A DNA stretch of 64,000 nt from Auanema rhodensis. Taxonomy: Eukaryota; Nematoda; Chromadorea; Rhabditida; Rhabditidae. Positions 21,771 to 35,310 of this stretch are shown one piece after another. The notes beneath the pieces are model-generated. The model saw only the letters and a list, made by a program, of their open reading frames with translations. It ran no database searches and was not told where the DNA came from. The position numbers and the translations under genes are program-made. Positions within the stretch are counted from its first letter, which is position 1. The number at the start of each line of letters is the position of its first letter. Where the stretch lies: contig OZ059896.1 in assembly GCA_964057225.1 (NCBI GenBank), forward strand, positions 186,001 through 250,000, in the 5' to 3' direction.

Positions 21771-24700
21771 AAAATTTGTTTTTAGACTAATATGGACATG
21801 GGGAATCTAATTTTGAAAACCGCATCTCTTTATCTTTCACGTGAAGCGAGTTACATACCAAGTGCACATCACGTGTACATTTAATTAGCATAAATTAAAG
21901 TTCACGTAAATTTCAAAGTCATGGTTACCATGAAGCAATATCAATAAAAATTTGTATTTAGACTAATATGGACATGGGGAATCTAATTTTGAAAACCGCA
22001 TCTCTTTATCTTTCACGTGAAGCGAGTTACATACCAAGTGCACATCACGTGTACATTTAATTAGCATAAATTAAAGTTCACGTAAAATTCAAAGTCATGG
22101 TTACCATGAACCAATATCAATAAAAATTTGTTTTTAGACTAATATGGACATGGGGAATCTAATTTTGAAAACCGCATCTCTTTATCTTTCACGTGAAGCG
22201 AGTTACATACCAAGTGCACATCACGTGTACATTTAATTAGCATAAATTAAAGTTCACGTAAATTTCAAAGTCATGGTTACCATGAAGCAATATCAATAAA
22301 AATTTGTTTTTAGACTAATATGGACATGGGGAATCTAATTTTGAAAACCACATCTCTTTATCTTTCACGTGAAGCGAGTTACATACCAAGTGCACATCAC
22401 GTGTACATTTAATTAGCATAAATTAAAGTTCACGTAAAATTCAAAGTCATGGTTACCATGAACCAATATCAATAAAAATTTGTTTTTAGACTAATATGGA
22501 CATGGGGAATCTAATTTTGAAAACCGCATCTCTTTATCTTTCACGTGAAGCGAGTTACATACCAAGTGCACATCACGTGTACATTTAATTAGCATAAATT
22601 GAAGTTCACGTAAATTTCAAAGTCATGGTTACCATGAAGCAATATCAATAAAAATTTGTTTTTAGACTAATATGGACATGGGGAATCTAATTTTGAAAAC
22701 CGCATCTCTTTATCTTTCACGTGAAGCGAGTTACATACCAAGTGCACATCACGTGTACATTTAATTAGCATTAATTAAAGTTCACGTAAATTTCAAAGTC
22801 ATGGTTACCATGAACCAATATCAATAAAAATTTGTTTTTAGACTAATATGGACATGGGGAATCTAATTTTGAAAACCGCATCTCTTTATCTTTCACGTGA
22901 AGCGAGTTACATACCAAGTGCACATCACGTGTACATTTAATTAGCATAAATTAAAGTTCACGTAAATTTCAAAGTCATGGTTACCATGAAGCAATATCAA
23001 TAAAAATTTGTTTTTAGACTAATATGGACATGGGGAATCTAATTTTGAAAACCGCATCTCTTTATCTTTCACGTGAAGCGAGTTACATACCAAGAGCACA
23101 TCACGTGTACATTTAATTAGCATAAATTAAAGTTCACGTAAATTTCAAAGTCATGGTTACCATGAAGCAATATCAATAAAAATTTGTTTTTAGACTAATA
23201 TGGACATGGGGAATCTAATTTTGAAAACCGCATCTCTTTATCTTTCACGTGAAGCGAGTTACATACCAAGTGCACATCACGTGTACATTTAATTAGCATA
23301 AATTAAAGTTCACGTAAATTTCAAAGTCATGGTTACCATGAACCAATATCAATAAAAATTTGTTTTTAGACTAATATGGACATGGGGAATCTAATTTTGA
23401 AAACCGCATCTCTTTATCTTTCACGTGAAGCGAGTTACATACCAAGAGCACATCACGTGTACATTTAATTAGCATTAATTAAAGTTCACGTAAATTTCAA
23501 AGTCATGGTTACCATGAACCAATATCAATAAAAATTTGTTTTTAGACTAATATGGACATGGGGAATCTAATTTTGAAAACCGCATCTCTTTATCTTTCAC
23601 GTGAAGCGAGTTACATACCAAGTGCACATCACGTGTACATTTAATTAGCATAAATTAAAGTTCACGTAAATTTCAAAGTCATGGTTACAATGAACCAATA
23701 TCAATAAAAATTTGTTTTTAGACTAATATGGACATGGGGAATCTAATTTTGAAAACCGCATTTCTTTATCTTTCACGTGAAGCGAGTTACATACCAAGAG
23801 CACATCACGTGTACATTTAATTAGCATAAATTAAAGTTCACGTAAATTTCAAAGTCATGGTTACCATGAAGCAATATCAATAAAAATTTGTTTTTAGACT
23901 AATATGGACATGGGGAATCTAATTTTGAAAACCGCATCTCTTTATCTTTCACGTGAAGCGAGTTACATACCAAGTGCACATCACGTGTACATTTAATTAG
24001 CATAAATTAAAGTTCACGTAAATTTCAAAGTCATGGTTACCATGAAGCAATATCAATAAAAATTTGTTTTTAGACTAATATGGACATGGGGAATCTAATT
24101 TTGAAAACCGCATCTCTTTATCTTTCACGTGAAGCGAGTTACATACCAAGTGCACATCACGTGTACATTTAATTAGCATTAATTAAAGTTCACGTAAATT
24201 TCAAAGTCATGGTTACCATGAACCAATATCAATAAAAATTTGTTTTTAGACTAATATGGACATGGGGAATCTAATTTTGAAAACCGCATCTCTTTATCTT
24301 TCACGTGAAGCGAGTTACATACCAAGTGCACATCACGTGTACATTTAATTAGCATAAATTAAAGTTCACGTAAATTTCAAAGTCATGGTTACCATGAAGC
24401 AATATCAATAAAAGTTTGTTTTTAGACTAATATGGACATGGGGAATCTAATTTTGAAAACCGCATCTCTTTATCTTTCACGTGAAGCGAGTTACATACCA
24501 AGTGCACATCACGTGTACATTTAATTAGCATTAATTAAAGTTCACGTAAATTTCAAAGTCATGGTTACCATGAACCAATATCAATAAAAATTTGTTTTTA
24601 GACTAATATGGACATGGGGAATCTAATTTTGAAAACCGCATCTCTTTATCTTTCACGTGAAGCGAGTTACATACCAAGTGCACATCACGTGTACATTTAA

Positions 24701-26344
24701 TTAGCATAAATTAAAGTTCACGTAAATTTCAAAGTCATGGTTACCATGAAGCAATATCAATAAAAATTTGTTTTTAGACTAATATGGACATGGGGAATCT
24801 AATTTTGTAAACCGCATCTCTTTATCTTTCACGTGAAGCGAGTTACATACCAAGTGCACATCACGTGTACATTTAATTAGCATTAATTAAAGTTCACGTA
24901 AATTTCAAAGTCATGGTTACCATGAACCAATATCAATAAAAATTTGTTTTTGACTAATATGGACATGGGGAATCTAATTTTGAAAACCGCATCTCTTTAT
25001 CTTTCACGTGAAGCGAGTTACATACCAAGTGCACATCACGTGTACATTTAATTAGCATAAATTAAAGTTCACGTAAATTTCAAAGTCATGGTTACCATGA
25101 ACTAGTATCAATAAAAATTTGTTTTTAGACTAATATGGACATGGGGAATCTAATTTTGAAAACCGCATCTCTTTATCTTTCACGTGAAGCGAGTTACATA
25201 CCAAGGGCACATCACGTGTACATTTAATTAGCATAAATTAAAGTTCACGTAAATTTCAAAGTCATGGTTACCATGAACCAATATCAATAAAAATTTGTTT
25301 TTAGACTAATATGGACATGGGGAATCTAATTTTGAAAACCGCATCTCTTTATCTTTTACGTGAAGCGAGTTACATACCAAGTGCACATCACGTGTACATT
25401 TAATTAGCATTAATTAAAGTTCACGTAAATTTCAAAGTCATGGTTACCATGAACCAATATCAATAAAAATTTGTTTTTGACTAATATGGACATGGGGAAT
25501 CTAATTTTGAAAACCGCATCTCTTTATCTTTCACGTGAAGCGAGTTACATACCAAGTGCACATCACGTGTACATTTAATTAGCATAAATTAAAGTTCACG
25601 TAAATTTCAAAGTCATGGTTACCATGAACCAATATCAATAAAAATTTGTTTTTAGACTAATATGGACATGGGGAATCTAATTTTGAAAACCGCATCTCTT
25701 TATCTTTCACGTGAAGCGAGTTACATACCAAGAGCACATCACGTGTACATTTAATTAGCATTAATTAAAGTTCACGTAAATTTCAAAGTCATGGTTACCA
25801 TGAACCAATATCAATAAAAATTTGTTTTTAGACTAATATGGACATGGGGAATCTAATTTTGAAAACCGCATCTCTTTATCTTTCACGTGAAGCGAGTTAC
25901 ATACCAAGTGCACATCACGTGTACATTTAATTAGCATAAATTAAAGTTCACGTAAATTTCAAAGTCATGGTTACAATGAACCAATATCAATAAAAATTTG
26001 TTTTTAGACTAATATGGACATGGGGAATCTAATTTTGAAAACCGCATTTCTTTATCTTTCACGTGAAGCGAGTTACATACCAAGAGCACATCACGTGTAC
26101 ATTTAATTAGCATAAATTAAAGTTCACGTAAATTTCAAAGTCATGGTTACCATGAAGCAATATCAATAAAAATTTGTTTTTAGACTAATATGGACATGGG
26201 GAATCTAATTTTGAAAACCGCATCTCTTTATCTTTCACGTGAAGCGAGTTACATACCAAGTGCACATCACGTGTACATTTAATTAGCATAAATTAAAGTT
26301 CACGTAAATTTCAAAGTCATGGTTACCATGAAGCAATATCAATA
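21771..26344 (+). repeat. Large duplication, copy 2 (about 4.6 kb)
   Basis: Matches 15262-20187 with offset 6509 bp at its left end, 6333 in the middle and 6157 at its right end. Each step is one 176-bp monomer missing here. Shared rare markers include CCACATC, TTGAAG, ACAATG, T93A, AACTAG and GGGCAC. The CACACC change seen at 16940 in copy 1 is absent here. Confidence 0.8.
24763..25640 (+). repeat. Five-monomer cassette, copy 4
   Basis: A complete cassette, equivalent to copy 2 at offset 6157 bp: GTAAAC+A122T, A14 deletion/AACTAG, T93G, C68T+A122T, A14 deletion/AACC. Confidence 0.85.
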
Positions 26345-26872
26345 AAAATTTGTTTTTAGACTAATATGGACATGGGGAATCTAATTTTGAAAACCGCATC
26401 TCTTTATCTTTCACGTGAAGCGAGTTACATACCAAGTGCACATCACGTGTACATTTAATTAGCATAAATTAAAGTTCACGTAAATTTCAAAGTCATGGTT
26501 ACCATGAAGCAATATCAATAAAAGTTTGTTTTTAGACTAATATGGACATGGGGAATCTAATTTTGAAAACCGCATCTCTTTATCTTTCACGTGAAGCGAG
26601 TTACATACCAAGTGCACATCACGTGTACATTTAATTAGCATTAATTAAAGTTCACGTAAATTTCAAAGTCATGGTTACCATGAACCAATATCAATAAAAA
26701 TTTGTTTTTAGACTAATATGGACATGGGGAATCTAATTTTGAAAACCGCATCTCTTTATCTTTCACGTGAAGCGAGTTACATACCAAGTGCACATCACGT
26801 GTACATTTAATTAGCATAAATTAAAGTTCACGTAAATTTCAAAGTCATGGTTACCATGAAGCAATATCAATA
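26345..26872 (+). repeat. Linker of three monomers between cassettes 4 and 5
   Basis: AAGC with GTTTG junction, A122T/AACC, plain/AAGC. Cassette 5 starts 2110 bp after cassette 4, twelve monomers on. Confidence 0.7.
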
Positions 26873-27750
26873 AAAATTTGTTTTTAGACTAATATGGACA
26901 TGGGGAATCTAATTTTGTAAACCGCATCTCTTTATCTTTCACGTGAAGCGAGTTACATACCAAGTGCACATCACGTGTACATTTAATTAGCATTAATTAA
27001 AGTTCACGTAAATTTCAAAGTCATGGTTACCATGAACCAATATCAATAAAAATTTGTTTTTGACTAATATGGACATGGGGAATCTAATTTTGAAAACCGC
27101 ATCTCTTTATCTTTCACGTGAAGCGAGTTACATACCAAGTGCACATCACGTGTACATTTAATTAGCATAAATTAAAGTTCACGTAAATTTCAAAGTCATG
27201 GTTACCATGAACTAGTATCAATAAAAATTTGTTTTTAGACTAATATGGACATGGGGAATCTAATTTTGAAAACCGCATCTCTTTATCTTTCACGTGAAGC
27301 GAGTTACATACCAAGGGCACATCACGTGTACATTTAATTAGCATAAATTAAAGTTCACGTAAATTTCAAAGTCATGGTTACCATGAACCAATATCAATAA
27401 AAATTTGTTTTTAGACTAATATGGACATGGGGAATCTAATTTTGAAAACCGCATCTCTTTATCTTTTACGTGAAGCGAGTTACATACCAAGTGCACATCA
27501 CGTGTACATTTAATTAGCATTAATTAAAGTTCACGTAAATTTCAAAGTCATGGTTACCATGAACCAATATCAATAAAAATTTGTTTTTGACTAATATGGA
27601 CATGGGGAATCTAATTTTGAAAACCGCATCTCTTTATCTTTCACGTGAAGCGAGTTACATACCAAGTGCACATCACGTGTACATTTAATTAGCATAAATT
27701 AAAGTTCACGTAAATTTCAAAGTCATGGTTACCATGAACCAATATCAATA
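26873..27750 (+). repeat. Five-monomer cassette, copy 5
   Basis: A complete cassette with GTAAAC, AACTAG, GGGCAC, C68T+A122T and A14-deletion monomers. It is followed by plain/AAGC rather than the T93A monomer that follows copies 2 and 4. Confidence 0.85.
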
Positions 27751-29333
27751 AAAATTTGTTTTTAGACTAATATGGACATGGGGAATCTAATTTTGAAAAC
27801 CGCATCTCTTTATCTTTCACGTGAAGCGAGTTACATACCAAGTGCACATCACGTGTACATTTAATTAGCATAAATTAAAGTTCACGTAAATTTCAAAGTC
27901 ATGGTTACCATGAAGCAATATCAATAAAAATTTGTTTTTAGACTAATATGGACATGGGGAATCTAATTTTGAAAACCGCATCTCTTTATCTTTCACGTGA
28001 AGCGAGTTACATACCAAGTGCACATCACGTGTACATTTAATTAGCATTAATTAAGTTCACGTAAATTTCAAAGTCATGGTTACCATGAACCAATATCAAT
28101 AAAAATTTGTTTTTAGACTAATATGGACATGGGGAATCTAATTTTGAAAACCGCATCTCTTTATCTTTCACGTGAAGCGAGTTACATACCAAGTGCACAT
28201 CACGTGTACATTTAATTAGCATAAATTAAAGTTCACGTAAATTTCAAAGTCATGGTTACCATGAAGCAATATCAATAAAAATTTGTTTTTAGACTAATAT
28301 GGACATGGGGAATCTAATTTTGAAAACCGCATCTCTTTATCTTTCACGTGAATTGAGTTACATACCAAGTGCACATCACGTGTACATTTAATTAGCATAA
28401 ATTAAAGTTCACGTAAAATTCAAAGTCATGGTTACCATGAACCAATATCAATAAAAATTTGTTTTTAGACTAATATGGACATGGGGAATCTAATTTTGAA
28501 AACCGCATCTCTTTATCTTTCACGTGAAGCGAGTTACATACCAAGTGCACATCACGTGTACATTTAATTAGCATAAATTAAAGTTCACGTAAATTTCAAA
28601 GTCATGGTTACCATGAAGCAATATCAATAAAAATTTGTTTTTAGACTAATATGGACATGAGGAATCTAATTTTGAAAACCGCATCTCTTTATCTTTCACG
28701 TGAAGCGAGTTACATACCAAGTGCACATCACGTGTACATTTAATTAGCATAAATTAAAGTTCACGTAAATTTCAAAGTCATGGTTACCATGAAGCAATAT
28801 CAATAAAAGTTTGTTTTTAGACTAATATGGACATGGGGAATCTAATTTTGAAAACCGCATCTCTTTATCTTTCACGTGAAGCGAGTTACATACCAAGTGC
28901 ACATCACGTGTACATTTAATTAGCATTAATTAAAGTTCACGTAAATTTCAAAGTCATGGTTACCATGAACCAATATCAATAAAAATTTGTTTTTAGACTA
29001 ATATGGACATGGGGAATCTAATTTTGAAAACCGCATCTCTTTATCTTTCACGTGAAGCGAGTTACATACCAAGTGCACATCACGTGTACATTTAATTAGC
29101 ATAAATTAAAGTTCACGTAAATTTCAAAGTCATGGTTACCATGAAGCAATATCAATAAAAATTTGTTTTTAGACTAATATGGACATGGGGAATCTAATTT
29201 TTTAAACCGCATCTCTTTATCTTTCACGTGAAGCGAGTTACATACCAAGTGCACATCACGTGTACATTTAATTAGCATTAATTAAAGTTCACGTAAATTT
29301 CAAAGTCATGGTTACCATGAACCAATATCAATA
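27049..29333 (+). repeat. 13-monomer higher-order repeat, copy 1 (2285 bp)
   Basis: Starting at the A14-deletion/AACTAG monomer, thirteen monomers (three of them 175 bp) include A122T with a lost A (27927), a monomer with GTGAATTGAG+T141A (28278) and a CATGAGG monomer (28630). The same series restarts at 29334. The thirteenth monomer (29158) has TTTTTTAAACC, a variant of the GTAAAC marker. Confidence 0.82.
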
Positions 29334-30035
29334 AAAATTTGTTTTTGACTAATATGGACATGGGGAATCTAATTTTGAAAACCGCATCTCTTTATCTTTC
29401 ACGTGAAGCGAGTTACATACCAAGTGCACATCACGTGTACATTTAATTAGCATAAATTAAAGTTCACGTAAATTTCAAAGTCATGGTTACCATGAACTAG
29501 TATCAATAAAAATTTGTTTTTAGACTAATATGGACATGGGGAATCTAATTTTGAAAACCGCATCTCTTTATCTTTCACGTGAAGCGAGTTACATACCAAG
29601 GGCACATCACGTGTACATTTAATTAGCATAAATTAAAGTTCACGTAAATTTCAAAGTCATGGTTACCATGAACCAATATCAATAAAAATTTGTTTTTAGA
29701 CTAATATGGACATGGGGAATCTAATTTTGAAAACCGCATCTCTTTATCTTTTACGTGAAGCGAGTTACATACCAAGTGCACATCACGTGTACATTTAATT
29801 AGCATTAATTAAAGTTCACGTAAATTTCAAAGTCATGGTTACCATGAACCAATATCAATAAAAATTTGTTTTTGACTAATATGGACATGGGGAATCTAAT
29901 TTTGAAAACCGCATCTCTTTATCTTTCACGTGAAGCGAGTTACATACCAAGTGCACATCACGTGTACATTTAATTAGCATAAATTAAAGTTCACGTAAAT
30001 TTCAAAGTCATGGTTACCATGAACCAATATCAATA
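29158..30035 (+). repeat. Five-monomer cassette, copy 6
   Basis: The first monomer reads TTTTTTAAACC instead of TTTTGTAAACC; the other four are as in copy 5. It lies 2285 bp after copy 5, the period of the 13-monomer repeat. Confidence 0.83.
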
Positions 30036-31090
30036 AAAATTTGTTTTTAGACTAATATGGACATGGGGAATCTAATTTTGAAAACCGCATCTCTTTATCT
30101 TTCACGTGAAGCGAGTTACATACCAAGTGCACATCACGTGTACATTTAATTAGCATAAATTAAAGTTCACGTAAATTTCAAAGTCATGGTTACCATGAAG
30201 CAATATCAATAAAAATTTGTTTTTAGACTAATATGGACATGGGGAATCTAATTTTGAAAACCGCATCTCTTTATCTTTCACGTGAAGCGAGTTACATACC
30301 AAGTGCACATCACGTGTACATTTAATTAGCATTAATTAAGTTCACGTAAATTTCAAAGTCATGGTTACCATGAACCAATATCAATAAAAATTTGTTTTTA
30401 GACTAATATGGACATGGGGAATCTAATTTTGAAAACCGCATCTCTTTATCTTTCACGTGAAGCGAGTTACATACCAAGTGCACATCACGTGTACATTTAA
30501 TTAGCATAAATTAAAGTTCACGTAAATTTCAAAGTCATGGTTACCATGAAGCAATATCAATAAAAATTTGTTTTTAGACTAATATGGACATGGGGAATCT
30601 AATTTTGAAAACCGCATCTCTTTATCTTTCACGTGAATTGAGTTACATACCAAGTGCACATCACGTGTACATTTAATTAGCATAAATTAAAGTTCACGTA
30701 AAATTCAAAGTCATGGTTACCATGAACCAATATCAATAAAAATTTGTTTTTAGACTAATATGGACATGGGGAATCTAATTTTGAAAACCGCATCTCTTTA
30801 TCTTTCGCGTGAAGCGAGTTACATACCAAGTGCACATCACGTGTACATTTAATTAGCATAAATTAAAGTTCACGTAAATTTCAAAGTCATGGTTACCATG
30901 AAGCAATATCAATAAAAATTTGTTTTTAGACTAATATGGACATGAGGAATCTAATTTTGAAAACCGCATCTCTTTATCTTTCACGTGAAGCGAGTTACAT
31001 ACCAAGTGCACATCACGTGTACATTTAATTAGCATTAATTAAAGTTCACGTAAATTTCAAAGTCATGGTTACCATGAACCAATATCAATA
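29334..31090 (+). repeat. 13-monomer higher-order repeat, incomplete copy 2
   Basis: Follows 27049 onward for ten monomers, including GAATTGAG+T141A at 30563. A private CGCGTG is at about 30807. The tenth monomer (30915) keeps CATGAGG but carries A122T/AACC, unlike its partner at 28630, so the copy ends or was rewritten inside this monomer. Confidence 0.78.
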
Positions 31091-31970
31091 AAAATTTGTT
31101 TTTAGACTAATATGGACATGGGGAATCTAATTTTGAAAACCGCATCTCTTTATCTTTCACGTGAAGCGAGTTACATACCAAGTGCACATCACGTGTACAT
31201 TTAATTAGCATAAATTAAAGTTCACGTAAATTTCAAAGTCATGGTTACCATGAAGCAATATCAATAAAAATTTGTTTTTAGACTAATATGGACATGGGGA
31301 ATCTAATTTTGAAAACCGCATCTCTTTATCTTTCACGTGAAGCGAGTTACATACCAAGTGCACATCACGTGTACATTTAATTAGCATTAATTAAAGTTCA
31401 CGTAAATTTCAAAGTCATGGTTACCATGAACCAATATCAATAAAAATTTGTTTTTAGACTAATATGGACATGGGGAATCTAATTTTGAAAACCGCATCTC
31501 TTTATCTTTCACGTGAAGCGAGTTACATACCAAGTGCACATCACGTGTACATTTAATTAGCATAAATTAAAGTTCACGTAAATTTCAAAGTCATGGTTAC
31601 CATGAAGCAATATCAATAAAAGTTTGTTTTTAGACTAATATGGACATGGGGAATCTAATTTTGAAAACCGCATCTCTTTATCTTTCACGTGAAGCGAGTT
31701 ACATACCAAGTGCACATCACGTGTACATTTAATTAGCATTAATTAAAGTTCACGTAAATTTCAAAGTCATGGTTACCATGAACCAATATCAATAAAAATT
31801 TGTTTTTAGACTAATATGGACATGGGGAATCTAATTTTGAAAACCGCATCTCTTTATCTTTCACGTGAAGCGAGTTACATACCAAGTGCACATCACGTGT
31901 ACATTTAATTAGCATAAATTAAAGTTCACGTAAATTTCAAAGTCATGGTTACCATGAAGCAATATCAATA
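31091..31970 (+). repeat. Alternating AAGC and A122T monomers
   Basis: Five monomers in dimeric alternation, with a GTTTG junction into the monomer at 31619, lead into cassette 7. The pattern resembles 20188-21243. Confidence 0.7.
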
Positions 31971-32848
31971 AAAATTTGTTTTTAGACTAATATGGACATG
32001 GGGAATCTAATTTTGTAAACCGCATCTCTTTATCTTTCACGTGAAGCGAGTTACATACCAAGTGCACATCACGTGTACATTTAATTAGCATTAATTAAAG
32101 TTCACGTAAATTTCAAAGTCATGGTTACCATGAACCAATATCAATAAAAATTTGTTTTTGACTAATATGGACATGGGGAATCTAATTTTGAAAACCGCAT
32201 CTCTTTATCTTTCACGTGAAGCGAGTTACATACCAAGTGCACATCACGTGTACATTTAATTAGCATAAATTAAAGTTCACGTAAATTTCAAAGTCATGGT
32301 TACCATGAACTAATATCAATAAAAATTTGTTTTTAGACTAATATGGACATGGGGAATCTAATTTTGAAAACCGCATCTCTTTATCTTTCACGTGAAGCGA
32401 GTTACATACCAAGGGCACATCACGTGTACATTTAATTAGCATAAATTAAAGTTCACGTAAATTTCAAAGTCATGGTTACCATGAACCAATATCAATAAAA
32501 ATTTGTTTTTAGACTAATATGGACATGGGGAATCTAATTTTGAAAACCGCATCTCTTTATCTTTTACGTGAAGCGAGTTACATACCAAGTGCACATCACG
32601 TGTACATTTAATTAGCATTAATTAAAGTTCACGTAAATTTCAAAGTCATGGTTACCATGAACCAATATCAATAAAAATTTGTTTTTGACTAATATGGACA
32701 TGGGGAATCTAATTTTGAAAACCGCATCTCTTTATCTTTCACGTGAAGCGAGTTACATACCAAGTGCACATCACGTGTACATTTAATTAGCATAAATTAA
32801 AGTTCACGTAAATTTCAAAGTCATGGTTACCATGAACTAATATCAATG
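31971..32848 (+). repeat. Five-monomer cassette, copy 7
   Basis: GTAAAC+A122T; A14 deletion ending AACT (not AACTAG); T93G; C68T+A122T; A14 deletion ending AACT with a GAAAA junction. It is followed by a GGACGTGGG monomer, as in copies 1 and 8. Confidence 0.83.
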
Positions 32849-33903
32849 AAAATTTGTTTTTAGACTAATATGGACGTGGGGAATCTAATTTTGAAAACCG
32901 CATCTCTTTATCTTTCACGTGAAGCGAGTTACATACCAAGTGCACATCACGTGTACATTTAATTAGCATAAATTAAAGTTCACGTAAATTTCAAAGTCAT
33001 GGTTACCATGAACCAATATCAATAAAAATTTGTTTTTAGACTAATATGGACATGGGGAATCTAATTTTGAAAACCGCATCTCTTTATCTTTCACGTGAAG
33101 CGAGTTACATACCAAGTGCACATCACGTGTACATTTAATTAGCATAAATTAAAGTTCACGTAAATTTCAAAGTCATGGTTACCATGAAGCAATATCAATA
33201 AAAATTTGTTTTTAGACTAATATGGACATGGGGAATCTAATTTTGAAAACCGCATCTCTTTATCTTTCACGTGAAGCGAGTTACATACCAAGTGCACATC
33301 ACGTGTACATTTAATTAGCATTAATTAAGTTCACGTAAATTTCAAAGTCATGGTTACCATGAACCAATATCAATAAAAATTTGTTTTTAGACTAATATGG
33401 ACATGGGGAATCTAATTTTGAAAACCGCATCTCTTTATCTTTCACGTGAAGCCAGTTACATACCAAGTGCACATCACGTGTACATTTAATTAGCATAAAT
33501 TAAAGTTCACGTAAATTTCAAAGTCATGGTTACCATGAAGCAATATCAATAAAAATTTGTTTTTAGACTAATATGGACATGGGGAATCTAATTTTGAAAA
33601 CCGCATCTCTTTATCTTTCACGTGAAGCGAGTTACATACCAAGTGCACATCACGTGTACATTTAATTAGCATTAATTAAAGTTCACGTAAATTTCAAAGT
33701 CATGGTTACCATGAACCAATATCAATAAAAATTTGTTTTTAGACTAATATGGACATGGGGAATCTAATTTTGAAAACCGCATCTCTTTATATTTCACGTG
33801 AAGCGAGTTACATACCAAGTGCACATCACGTGTACATTTAATTAGCATTAATTAAAGTTCACGTAAATTTCAAAGTCATGGTTACCATGAACCAATATCA
33901 ATA
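32849..33903 (+). repeat. 6-monomer higher-order repeat, copy 1 (1055 bp)
   Basis: GGACGTGGG/AACC; AAGC; A122T with lost A; AAGCCAGTT; A122T; A122T with TATATTTC. The next 1055 bases repeat this order for the first five monomers. The monomer at 33728 with TATATTTC joins the two copies. Confidence 0.85.
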
Positions 33904-34958
33904 AAAATTTGTTTTTAGACTAATATGGACGTGGGGAATCTAATTTTGAAAACCGCATCTCTTTATCTTTCACGTGAAGCGAGTTACATACCAAGTGCAC
34001 ATCACGTGTACATTTAATTAGCATAAATTAAAGTTCACGTAAATTTCAAAGTCATGGTTACCATGAACCAATATCAATAAAAATTTGTTTTTAGACTAAT
34101 ATGGACATGGGGAATCTAATTTTGAAAACCGCATCTCTTTATCTTTCACGTGAAGCGAGTTACATACCAAGTGCACATCACGTGTACATTTAATTAGCAT
34201 AAATTAAAGTTCACGTAAATTTCAAAGTCATGGTTACCATGAAGCAATATCAATAAAAATTTGTTTTTAGACTAATATGGACATGGGGAATCTAATTTTG
34301 AAAACCGCATCTCTTTATCTTTCACGTGAAGCGAGTTACATACCAAGTGCACATCACGTGTACATTTAATTAGCATTAATTAAGTTCACGTAAATTTCAA
34401 AGTCATGGTTACCATGAACCAATATCAATAAAAATTTGTTTTTAGACTAATATGGACATGGGGAATCTAATTTTGAAAACCGCATCTCTTTATCTTTCAC
34501 GTGAAGCCAGTTACATACCAAGTGCACATCACGTGTACATTTAATTAGCATAAATTAAAGTTCACGTAAATTTCAAAGTCATGGTTACCATGAAGCAATA
34601 TCAATAAAAATTTGTTTTTAGACTAATATGGACATGGGGAATCTAATTTTGAAAACCGCATCTCTTTATCTTTCACGTGAAGCGAGTTACATACCAAGTG
34701 CACATCACGTGTACATTTAATTAGCATTAATTAAAGTTCACGTAAATTTCAAAGTCATGGTTACCATGAACCAATATCAATAAAAATTTGTTTTTAGACT
34801 AATATGGACATGGGGAATCTAATTTTGAAAACCGCATCTCTTTATCTTTCACGTGAAGCGAGTTAGATACCAAGTGCACATCACGTGTACATTTAATTAG
34901 CATAAATTAAAGTTCACGTAAATTTCAAAGTCATGGTTACCATGAAGCAATATCAATA
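33904..34958 (+). repeat. 6-monomer higher-order repeat, copy 2 (1055 bp)
   Basis: GGACGTGGG; AAGC; A122T with lost A; AAGCCAGTT; A122T; and a sixth monomer that differs from copy 1 (GTTAGATACC, AAGC, GTTTG junction). The shared AAGCCAGTT change is found nowhere else in the window. Confidence 0.85.
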
Positions 34959-35310
34959 AAAGTTTGTTTTTAGACTAATATGGACATGGGGAATCTAATT
35001 TTGAAAACCGCATCTCTTTATCTTTCACGTGAAGCGAGTTACAAACCAAGTGCACATCACGTGTACATTTAATTAGCATTAATTAAAGTTCACGTAAATT
35101 TCAAAGTCATGGTTACCATGAACCAATATCAATAAAAATTTGTTTTTAGACTAATATGGACATGGGGAATCTAATTTTGAAAACCGCATCTCTTTATCTT
35201 TCACGTGAAGCGAGTTACATACCAAGTGCACATCACGTGTACATTTAATTAGCATAAATTAAAGTTCACGTAAATTTCAAAGTCATGGTTACCATGAAGC
35301 AATATCAATA

